Below, piece by piece: positions 21,853 through 32,064 of a DNA stretch of 64,000 nt. Source of the DNA: Isoetes taiwanensis. Lineage: Eukaryota; Streptophyta; Lycopodiopsida; Isoetales; Isoetaceae. A program made the translations under genes and the position numbers. The first letter of the stretch is position 1. The number at the start of each line of letters is the position of its first letter. The notes beneath the pieces were generated by a model. It did not search any database. It was not told where the DNA came from and saw only the letters and a program-made list of their open reading frames with translations. The stretch is from the NCBI GenBank assembly GCA_021234155.1, contig JAJEKV010000006.1, positions 4,747,727 to 4,811,726 of the forward strand. The letters are read 5' to 3'.

Positions 21853-24800
21853 TTAAATTAGGCCATTCAAACGTCTTGACGCTATTTTCCGACGCTTTAT
21901 TTTGAGTAGTATATCATGAACAACCCACGGAAAGCTGTACAGGTAGATTGTTCGTGATCCTGTACCTTCAATTGGGACAACCAAATTTGGATGATAAGTA
22001 ACAACATACCAAGCAGAGGCCTTGGCTTCCTCTTCCAATTCATCAGCTGCATTCAACCACGATCTGGCTTCCTTTTGAAGGGACATGACTTCCAGAGAAA
22101 GCTGTTCTTTGAGCTGCCCTTGCCTTCTTTTATAATATCTTGGGAACTTCAGTATAAGCCCAGTTATAGCTTCAGCTTCATGTTCGATTTCATATCTGTT
22201 CATCAAACTAAGCAGTTTATGATCATACCAGTTCTTCAGGGTTGTGGCTTGATCTAAATGAGATTCAAATCCTGAAACCAATATGTCCTTATCATATTCT
22301 TTGCAAGCTTCGTGCTCCATAAGAAGAAGTGGATTCTCGTTCTGACTAACTTTTTTCACCGATCTGTAAAGTTTGCCTATAACATTCTCGGATTCGTAGT
22401 TGGGTTTGTTTTCCCTTTCCATGAAGTCAGGATAGGTTTTAGGTATTAGTTCAGTCGGAATGGTGGCAGGAACCCCTGTTTTTGGAAAATCCACAGCAAC
22501 AGAAAAAAGTCTTGCAAGTTGCAAACAACCTTCATCTCTAGCTTTATCTGGAGATTTATCTGCAAGAACTGTATGCGCGTTACTGATAGCTCCCAGGGTA
22601 TCACTCTTCATGTAGTTCAAGAAAAACTCGTAAATGTCCTGCATCAAATTAGAAGCTCCATTTTAATTTAAAAAATACAAGGTAAGAAATACACACAGCA
22701 GGAAATCTAATTTTACCTCGAGATTTACAGCATGGTCGAGTTCTTGTGGTTTTTGAGGAGTGTAGTCCATAGGCTCATGTCTTGAAGTTGGCATGAGCTT
22801 AGTATCCCATGTTACAAAATAGAGATCCCCATCTAAATCACTTCCAGAACATTCATTAGGATGAGGCCTATAGTGAAGATGCATGATGATTAGTATGTTC
22901 TTTTGTTTAGAAATGATGCTTTATCTGTAGCAATCAAGCAAACTTCCCATACATTTTGCAAATCCAGTTGAATGAAGTTAGTGCTTATTGCCTGGAATAT
23001 TTGATGAGAAAAAGACAATCAATATTAATATTAATAGGGGAAAAGAAACACACCTTCTACCCTTTTGAGGGAATACCACACAATCGACCATATGCCTTAA
23101 CTGGGGTATCTCAACAGCCCTTAAAACTAAAACATCTCCTGGATGAAGGCATGGATTTTTAGCCACAACAACATTTCCTACCACCACACAAGCAGTATCA
23201 GAGCCACTGACTCCTCGATCCCCTCGAAAATCCTTTAGGCCCTCATCCAATATACTAGTTGAGCTTGCAGAATGGATTGAGGAGACCTGCACAAAAACTT
23301 CCCCGTAATTAAGACTGCCTGTTTCATCCAAACAACCCATCAGACAGCGGCCCTTCTGAACCAGAATGCGTGATTTTGTGCGGAGCATTATAAGTTGAGA
23401 TGCTCTAAAGACAAGAAGCAAGCTGTTCAAATAAGGTTCTGTACTTGGATGGTATCCTGCTGAGAGCATATCAACTATGAACCTTTGACACTCACCAATT
23501 GAGGCAGCCTGCACTAGTTCAATAGCTAGTGCGGGGTTTTGAAACATCCTATCAAGCTGTTGGATCACATCGTTTTGCAACTGCATAAAAATGTCATCAC
23601 GTACTCCCAGAGTAGAAAGCAAAGTAATAACCTGACGGTTCAAGAAGCATGGAATATATTTTGTCCAAGAAAGAACATCAAGGCCAGTGTATGTGGAAGG
23701 GAATTTGCACATACTTGGCCTCAAAGAGAGCTTATAAGGTGATCGTGGATCAACGGCCACAACCCCTTTATATCCACCATAACGTATCTGAAAAGCTGAA
23801 GGAATTTTGCCTATCTTTCTTATTCCAGCACATTTTAATGCAACCTTCTTTGCAAAGGCCTGAGACATTTTTCCAGCACCATCAGAAAAACAATAGTTAA
23901 TACCATCTACATATCTTTCAACATCCGGAATCTCATCAACTTCAGCTTTAGACACATCTAAAGTATGCGTAGATGAAGAAAAACATTGGCCCATTCGAGC
24001 AGCACATTTCGCCACATTTCTGATATCTAAAAAATTTCCCATCCATCTTCGGATCTCGTCTGCTGTGATGCTACCAGTATCTGCAAACATCCACAAAGAG
24101 GCCTCGCGAAGTTGGCTTGAAGAAAATGCAAGGAATCGAAAGCTTTTTGTCCCAAGAAGTACGCCATTGTTCAAAACTTTCTTAATACGAACAGAAATGT
24201 CCGAGTCATGAGTTAAGGAATATGTACCAACTCTGTTGAAATCTTCCTCAATAAATGAGATTCTTAGGAAATTTTCTATATGATCAGAATAGTGTCTGGT
24301 GACCCTGTTAGAAAGCTCAATATCAGGTTCCATGCAGTAAACTTTAGTAGGAGTAATGCAGATTCTATTGGTGTGCACTAGCCCTTCGTCAAGCTCGGGG
24401 TTTAATGCTAAACTTCTAAGTCTTGGGTGTTTTTTCAAAAATCTAGATAGTACCTCATGGGGATTGTAGTAACTTTTGTCTGAGTACAGGCTAAAGGCAT
24501 ACTTTGCATTACTCAAGGATACCGTACTTAGCAGTTGATGGAAATCAGGGCATACTGCAGATGGACTGATGAAATTAAACTGAACAAGGTGGTTCACTTT
24601 GAACAAAAGGCCCAGGTCAAGTGGATATGCATCCAGTCCCAGAATGGGAACTAGTTCTTGAGCTAAAGCATAATGCCTTCCACCTATTAAAGAAAGAAAT
24701 CTTGCAGGTGAAGGATAAGAAGAGAGGTGAAAATCTGCTAGTTTCTGAATAATTTTGTCACACTTTACACCCCTTTCTAGCTCGAGGCAGTATGCCAAAG

Positions 24801-25570
24801 AATGTCCAATGCTTTTGAGAGGTGTAAAATCTACACTTCGAACCCAGCTTCCAGCGTCATCGTTAATATAGTAAAAGATGTTAGAAAGGCTGAATCTAGC
24901 AAGTCTTGACATAAGTGATTCCTTATACACGAATGGAGGATAATGAAGCTGCAAAGTGAAACTACAATGTAAGAGAATACAGCGAATACTTAACTGTTCT
25001 TTTTTCTTTTTTTCAATGAAAAATTGTTGTTGTCCGAACCTGCAAGAGGAGCAGGGACCTGAGGAGCCTTCCCTGCCGTTGCTCGACAAGGTAAATCTGG
25101 TTAAAAGCAATCTCCATCTTGTACTTCTCCCCACTTTTTGACACAAACAGCGTAATCTTTCCGCTGTCAAAGTCGATTTCAAAACGAGTATTATCGTCGC
25201 AGCTCCACAGAACATTCATAACATCATGCTGAGAAAGAAAACCCACATTCAACTTTACTATTTCAAGATCAACAGCACCATGCTTGGGTTTTCTGTTGAG
25301 GGTTTTTTTGTTAAAATCTACTTTAAGACGCCTGCCACGAAACACGTTGTTCTGGCCGTAAGACAAGGCCTGAGAGGCACCCGCTTCATCTGTAAATTCT
25401 AGGAAGCCATAGCCTTTGGAAGTGCCATTTGCGTTGGTTTTGATATCGCAAGATCTAATGGAACCTCTACCTGAGACCTGCTCAAAAAACTCGACTAAAT
25501 CTGCAGCCGTCGCATGGAAGGGAATGTTTCCCACGTAGATGGCAAGCTTTGATTCGCCGGAGGTCGCCAT
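21853..25570 (-). CDS. RDR2: RNA-dependent RNA polymerase, RDR2-like
   Basis: Four exons on the minus strand: 25570-25040, 24948-23054, 22867-22717 and 22638-21853. All introns are GT-AG with matching phases, giving 1120 aa, near the usual ~1130 for RDR1/RDR2. Residues 11-87 are an RNA-recognition motif with clear RNP2 (IYVGNI, 11-16) and RNP1 (KGYGFLEF, 52-59). The catalytic DLDGD is at 819-823 inside PHPNECSGSDLDGD. The C-terminus has SAWYVVTYHPN and FPWVVHDILL, closer to RDR2 than RDR1, as is WDTKLMP...PMDYT. RDR2 makes double-stranded RNA from Pol IV transcripts in the nucleus for 24-nt siRNAs and DNA methylation of repeats. I chose the Met at 25570, just before the RRM; in-frame Mets at 25609 and 25627 are alternatives. 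The frame is intact. The clade call (RDR2 versus an RDR1/2 precursor) is an inference. Confidence 0.93.
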
Positions 25571-27497
25571 TGCTTTGTTTGAGGAGAAGCTTACTTTTGT
25601 TTGTGACATAAATGCCGGATTTAACAAGCATTTTACAGAATCTTGACCGGAAATTTTCCGGCACTATTAAAGGAACCGGATTTTAACAACTTCAACCAGA
25701 AATTTTGGGGGAGGAACCCCCGAATCTGGAGCCCTGACCGGGAAGTTTTCATGACCCCAGTGTTGGGAAACTTTCACATCTTGTGAAGAAAATTTCCTCC
25801 AAGTCCTCAACTTGCTCGGAATTTACAAAATATTGCCTTAGGGGAGGAGCGCCATATTTGATGCAGTTGAAGGGAGAAAAAAAAATGGACTTTGAATCCT
25901 TGTTGAATCATGGGTTTGTTAAGTACTTTGAAGAGCTTGGAAGAAGCTCTATCTAATGATCCATTGTTTTGTTTTTTCTACAGCTATCTATTGCTCAGAA
26001 AACTGGCTCAAAGATAAGAGGTTCAGAGCACCCATTTAGCTCACCTTGGTTCCATCAATGGCGCAATTGTGCTCTAAACCCGTTCTTCCTTGCTTTTCTT
26101 ACCAAAAAATAGGCAAATAGACACTCTTAAGAAATCTTAGATCTTAAGCTACTTGACGCGCCTGTTCTTGCCTCAAACTGATATTGCTACAAGGACATGC
26201 ATCCATTTATATATCTGCTCCACCAACAAAGCAGGGCTGCACCATCATTAATGCACTATTCTCGAAAGAAGACTCTGTAGACTAAGTTAATACTTTCTGA
26301 TGCTTGGAAATATGACTTAAAACTTAAGAGATGCCATCATCATAATCATTTTTATCAAAGGAATTTGGAAAATTCTGATTATGTCAATGATAGAACATGC
26401 GCCCCTCCCCTAGCTGAATTCTGCTCCCATCTCCAATCTCGTGATCACACATGTCATTATGTCTAACTCTGAAAGTGGACTAAAGTTGCACTACACTAAA
26501 GAATTGTGTGGACAAGTTATGTTTGAGAATGCGTTCCAGAATGAAGCCCAGAATGCATTCCAAAATGAAGCCCAGAATTTCACTACAGATTATTTTAACA
26601 AGTATATAACATTGAGCAATTTACAATGATTCAAAAAATTTAAAAGCTTCAAAAGTTCAGATTTCCATTTACACTTCAAAGCTTTACAACCAAGATTTGG
26701 ACTTCAAAAGGACAAGATTTGGATTGTCTCCTTGATCAAACAGGCCCTCTACAGCTCCCATTTCCTAAGTTATATTTAGAACAAAGGGGGATTTCTGTGA
26801 AACGAGATCTTAGACAGTATTCTAGCCATAGGAAACTAGAATAGCACAGAAACTCTGAAAAACATAAGGCCAAAACATAAAAGGCAACAAAATGCCAGAA
26901 AATGCCCGGCCATTACAACTTTTCGAAGACTAAGAACCTTGAACAACTTGATAAAAGAAAGAAACAATGTCAGTAAAACAAAAAACAGAAGCAAATATAA
27001 CATTACCTAAAATCGAAGGATCTTTCGCGCAAATGCCAAACTAGATGGATCTTTCATCCAAGCGCCTTCAAATCGGCCAAAATATCAGGATCTTTACCAT
27101 TATTAGCTGCTTACACAAGAACACAGTTTCGCCGCCCCTGCTCATTACCTCTGCCCCATGCCGAAGTTTGCCTTCAATCTGCTAAAGGTTTGCCTGGCAG
27201 TGATGTTTAAGGTTGAAGTAGGATTATAAGATTCGGCGCCATAGAGGCCTCACGACGATTCAGTTTGTTCAGCGCCACCACAGGGCTCAGTTTCTACTAA
27301 GAACAACTGTTTTTGCTCTACTATATAATTATTGTATTTCTGTAAAAAATTAACTATTTTTTTCATGTGAGGTTTATTGGCGTGTTGGTGGAGATGCATA
27401 GTTTTGTAAGATATGGTTTCATGTTCGATCCCCTTCAGTTATTTGTCTACTTTTACTTATCTTATTTTTTTAATTAGGTCCATGTTTTCTCAAGTCT
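25571..27497. other. Upstream region of RDR gene; no other gene seen
   Basis: Contains the probable RDR promoter next to 25570. A 24-bp near-repeat (GAATGCRTTCCARAATGAAG) occurs twice at 26527-26575. No other supported feature was seen. Confidence 0.45.
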
Positions 27498-27609
27498 GCC
27501 TTTACTTGCTTTATTCTCCTTTTTTGCCTTTAGCCGATGTAGTACAACCTATTGTTTCTTTTTATGCTTTATGTCCTCCCCTTTACTTGTTTTATTCTCC
27601 TTTTATTAT
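27498..27609 (+). repeat. 85-bp tandem duplication interrupted by foldback elements
   Basis: The motif CTTTACTTGNTTTATTCTCC occurs at about 27498 and 27583. The following TGCCTTTAGYCGATGTAGTAC occurs at 27525 and again only after the foldback elements, at 28228. So the second copy of an ~85-bp tandem unit was split by the insertion at 27610-28225. Confidence 0.7.
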
Positions 27610-27617
27610 CTATGTAT

Positions 27618-27769
27618 GAGGGAAAATACCCCCCGAGGGTTTTTCGGGGTAATTCTTGGGCGGCGCCGCCCGGCGTGGCGGCGCATGAGCCGGCGAGCCG
27701 GTCGTCCCGCCACCACCGGCGGCGCCGCCAAACAAATTGCCCCGAAAAACCGAGGGGGTATTTTCCGTC
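27618..27769. mobile_element. Foldback (MITE-like) element, GC-rich loop
   Basis: Inverted arms of about 36 bp, 27618-27654 and 27735-27769. They read GGAAAATACCCCC and TTTTTCGGGG from each end with few mismatches. The loop is very GC-rich and itself palindromic (GGCGGCGCCGCC on both sides). It abuts the next element exactly. Confidence 0.8.
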
Positions 27770-28225
27770 GTAATGGACGGGGGAGGTTCAAATTACCCCT
27801 CCATGCTCGTTACGTGGGCGCTCTGTTCCGGTGCAATGCAGATCTTAAATCTACCTCTGTTGCATTTTTTCCGTCGCTCAAAACTCTGTTCTTTAGGTTG
27901 GCTCAGACATCCGACCTCTGCAACTGGACTGTGGAAAATGCTTGCTCCTAAGCTCTTGAAATGTATGCTTGCTTCTGATATGGCTGAGGCGCTGGAATAG
28001 CTTCCAGTTTCTTGGTTGTGGCGATGATGCCAGAATAGTTTCTTGGCTGTGGCTATGGCGATGATATGGCTGAGCCCTGTTTCTTGGGATGTCGTAGAAA
28101 GCCTCGAATAAGAGGCAAGAAGGCAGGGGCGACCTCTAAACGGCCGCACCAGAAAATGCGGAAAGGTTTTTCGCCAGATAAAATAAGCCGAATATAGGCG
28201 TAATTTGAATCTCCCGTTCATTACG
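27769..28225. mobile_element. Second MITE-like element with 26-28 bp terminal inverted repeats
   Basis: The left end CGTAATGGACGGGGGAGG..CAAATTAC (27769-27796) is matched in inverse by the right end (28200-28225; CGTAATGAACGGGAGATTC when read inward). No coding capacity. Host sequence resumes directly at 28226. Confidence 0.8.
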
Positions 28226-28399
28226 TTGCCTTTAGTCGATGTAGTACTGTAGTACGGCCTATTGTTTCTTTTTTATGATTTATACAGTCCCCTTCGTACG
28301 CAGTTTTTCATTGAATGCATGTTTCTTTGAGTCGATGTTGGATTTGCGTTTTTTTATCACACTCCCTCCATTATGACCCTTGCATACATTGCTTGTTCC

Positions 28400-30634
28400 T
28401 AGTATATGATGAAACTTTGACTTGCTTGGGGGGCATGTTGCTTGGGGGTGAGATACTTGCAGCAGCTATATGACCCAATGGGAAGCCGGGCACCAGTACC
28501 TCCGCAGACAGGCCTAGCAATCGTAATTCTTGAAGGGATGTCATAATGGGCACCTGCGCCACCATAATCCGGAAGGCGGCGATTTGGATGGTATCGCGGT
28601 GAGCTTCTCAAGTGGGCGGGCCCCCAATGGTGCTTAGGTTCTCAAAGGCCCTCTTCAACGGGGCATTGCAAGAAGGCTTCCCCGCCTTTGGACTACCCGG
28701 TAGAGTTGTGCCCATATACAAAGCGGGGACCCCCACGGCCCGACCAACTATCGCACCATTATGGTCGGGCTTCGCTTTGCCAAGTTGCTTTACCGGGATT
28801 CTTGGCGATTGACACTTTAGGGCGGAGGATGGAGAAGTCTTGGGCTCGCCTTGAGGTGCTTCCGCCCTTGGCATTCTACTATTGACCATATCTTCACTCT
28901 GCGAACACTCATAGAGGATAGCCGGAATCGGCGCCGAGAATGCAATCTTTGTTGCTTTGTGGATTTCGCAAAAGGCTTTTGACCACGGTGTCTCCGGGAT
29001 AAGTTGTGGGGACAGTTGAGGCATTAGGGACCCCCGTCGACTTGCGAGAATGCTATATCTGAGACTATCGAGAGGCTTGCTCCGGTCGTCTCCTGCTTTG
29101 TCGGGAGCCCGTTGTTAGTAGCATTGGGGTGCGCCCGGGGCTGCCCTCTATCCCCGGCGCTCTTGACTTGTACATTGACCGGCTAGAAGAATGGCTAGGA
29201 AAGCACGGGGAGGCGCCGGTTGATGCACCACATAATCCGGCAACTCATATATCGCCGATGATGTTGGCCTGCCGCATATACCCGGGAGGACATGCAACGC
29301 CACCGGATGCTTTGGACACTTTCTGCCAATTCACCGACATGAGAGTAGGGTGCTTCTTTGGTCCCATCATCCTGGCACCCACGTCTTCCCTCATTCACTT
29401 ACCGAGGCGGTAGTGGAGGTGGCTCGATCTTATAAGTATTTGGGCATTGAGTTTTCTACTACCACACACCGGGATGCATCCATCGTGGGTTCGGGTCACC
29501 GCAGCCGAAAGCCCCAGTATGCAATGCAAAACAACAATCCAAGGCGTAGTCAGATGCATGGGGTCACCAGGCACACTTGTTCGGGGCCTTGGTTGAACCG
29601 GGTCCTCCTCTATGGGGCGAAGTGTGGGGGGGCGGTGATATCCCTCACCACTTGGAACGATCTAGAGCAGCCGTAAAAGCTTTTTTGGCCCGGGGCGGGG
29701 TGAAATCCACGGTCCCCATATCGAGATCTTGCTCCAAGAGACGCAGGCTTCCTTCCATTCTGAGGGGGCTTTGACCGAACGTCACATTATTTACTTCCGT
29801 AAGGTGGTGGCTATGTATGAAGCCCGGCTGCCCAACCTTGCTTTGGCGGTGGCGATGGGCCCGCAAATGACTCAAAAGCCCTTTGGAAAGACAAGCAAGC
29901 CCCAGTGGTTCTCGCTATGGAATGTGCGAGCACACGGATGTGGACCCGTGCATACACCGAAGGAACGCAGCCTTTGAAGCGATTTGGATGCTTGCTTCAT
30001 GGCCAAACTTTGGGATCTGCAGGGCCCTATCACATGTCAAGGTGGCAAATTATCGGCGGCGAGGTTAATCCCATGCTCACGAGGGGCCCACACCACTACC
30101 TGCGCACCCATCTACCCATGAAAAAGCATGGGGTGATTGCTTCCATTCGCCTGGGTGCACACCACCTCCGCGTTGAGGCGGGGAGATGGATTCGGGGCCG
30201 CGTGAGGGCCAGTCTGTCCGATCTTTGTCAGCGAGGCGCCATTGAGGATGAAAGTCACGCTCTCCGGGCTTTGTCCGTGTCTGAGCATATCCGGGCTCGG
30301 TATGCTCGGTTAGTTGTGCCCCATCGGCCTTGCATGAGCTCGAAAGCACGGCCTCTGTAGGCTTGTTGGGATCGTACCTCCGGGAGGTAATGGATCTGTG
30401 GACTCGGTTATGCCCCCTTTGTCAGGCATTAACCTGGTTGTACTTGTGATTATGTATATAAGCGTGCGGTATGTTAGCATCCTTATTGCTACTAAGGTTT
30501 TCCCCCAAAACCCTTGGTGAGGGGGTTTTAATCACGGTAGTAATCGCTGCTTTGCTCTCTCTCTTTGTACTTGGGTCCCATAGGCCAGTTGGTCTCCGTG
30601 GACGATAAAATCATATTCTATTCTATTCTATTCT
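28400..30634 (+). mobile_element. Degenerate LINE with pentanucleotide tail
   Basis: A 5'-truncated non-LTR retrotransposon. In order it shows RT block 1 (VVPIYKAG, then NYRTIMV in a shifted frame, about 28700-28780), the palm motif FVDFAKGF (about 28955-28980), a YIDRLEEWL block (29160-29190), a degenerate YADD region and SYKYLGIEFS (about 29430-29450). RALVEP..LYG.. and TWNDLEQ follow (29575-29680), and a C-terminal HHLRVEAGRW...GAIEDESHAL block (30160-30260). At least six frameshifts or stops separate them. The 3' end has a hairpin (30487-30547), the CCATAGGCCAGTTGGTCTCC motif (30580) and a (TATTC)n tail (30613-30634). It is higher in GC than its surroundings. Confidence 0.88.
30487..30547 (+). 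promoter_or_regulatory. 3' UTR hairpin of LINE
   Basis: Inverted arms around TTGCTACTAAGGTTTTCCCCC and GGGGGTTTTAATCACGGTAG form a stem of about 20 bp near the 3' end. It probably helps the element's enzyme recognise its own RNA; that role is inferred by analogy with stringent-type LINEs. Confidence 0.6.
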
Positions 30635-31436
30635 TCTTAACAACCATTGCATGCATGTTCGTTTTGGTCTATATAAAATGGGTTTGTCATGGGCCTTGGA
30701 TGTTGTATCATCTTTGTTCGAGGATGTGAATTTTTTCAAGAGAACTTGTAGTGCTTGGAATGTCCCGATTGCTTGTGACTCTCTCCCTTACGTGAACACC
30801 TTATATCATGTTGAAATGCCTCTGATGCTTGTGTTGCTCTCTCCCCTTTAAATCATGCGTGTGCTAGACTAGGTTTTCATGGGTCTTTTACAGTGGTTGT
30901 TGTCGTTGCAGGAATTCACATGTTGTGCATTTTTTGGTCTCTTGATAGTGAAATTTCGTCCCCTAACAATGAAATTCAAGTTTTATAGTTGACATCATAT
31001 GTGTTTGCATTGTGGTGCCACTTGTTCCAATCTTTGTGAGATGTTTGTGTTATATAAATTTCCTTGCCTTCCTTAGGCGGGCCTAGATTCCATTGGTTCT
31101 AACTTGTCAATGGATAACTTTGGCATTTGTATCTTCTCATTTTTGATACTTCTTGAACTCATTACGTTAATAGTTTACTTTGGTACTTTTTCTGTTAATC
31201 GATCTCTCCTAGCGGGTTTGAGTCAATTGTGACTTCATGAGAACTTGGATCAACAAGAGATGGAATTTCCTAGTATGACTTGGTGACAACATGGATCAAA
31301 AATGGCCAAGATTCTTTTATGCTAGGTATGTGGATTTCTTTTGTTCTTAAGTTGACATAGTGCATAGATGCTTGGACCTTTTTCATAAACAAGTTGCCCC
31401 TCTCAAAAATTGCCGCCAAATATTTTGCGCATTTTC
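30635..31436. other. Intergenic, no feature seen
   Basis: T-rich DNA without supported genes. Confidence 0.45.
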
Positions 31437-31503
31437 CTTATGTACTTGGTCCCATAACCCGATTGGGTTCCGTGGACGTTAAAAATTTTTCCTTCCTTCC
31501 TTT
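31437..31503 (+). mobile_element. LINE 3'-end scrap
   Basis: GTACTTGGTCCCATAACCCG, then TTGGGTTCCGTGGACGTTAAAA, matches the 3' terminus of the LINE ending at 30610. It is followed by a short (TTCC)n run. Only the last ~45 bp of the family is recognisable. Confidence 0.6.
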
Positions 31504-32064
31504 ATAATTATTATTGACCCTTTAACTTTCTTCCACTTTTGGACAATTATGAGATTCTTTTCTCTTGTATGAGGTTTGTTCTCACTTACGTTTGGTGGTT
31601 TCTAAGATCGTCAAAATCTTTAGCTAACACTATATCATTAAGGGTCTACGGCCTCTTTCTGTAATGTTTGCATCTTACCCACATGGTAGCACATATCTTC
31701 TTCGGCGGTTCGAAGCTTCTAGTATCTCAGTTGGTGTGATGTTTGCTCGCCATAGCCAGTGATATAATTCTTGATTTTTCTTTGCATGGGGCTATTTCCT
31801 TGGGTATATTTTGTCATGGCTTAGTGATTCAATGTTATTTGACTTCATATACTATTAATAGTTGTCGGTCTAAGCATTCACCTCCTGTAGTTTATCGTCA
31901 TGTGTTAATTTGAGATGTTTTAGTCCGACTGTTTGTAATGCAGATTCTCTAGTCCATCACCTCGTTGTTTCAGTTCACAATTAGTCAATTGTTACTAATT
32001 TATGTCTACCTTGTTAGGATATGTCCTCCATGAGTTGACACGGTTTATGTTCTTTTCACCTTTA
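31504..32064. other. T-rich intergenic DNA
   Basis: Pyrimidine-rich sequence of the same character as 34707-35755, 39739-40241 and 42362-43560. These appear to be one old host region split by later LINE insertions. Confidence 0.5.
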
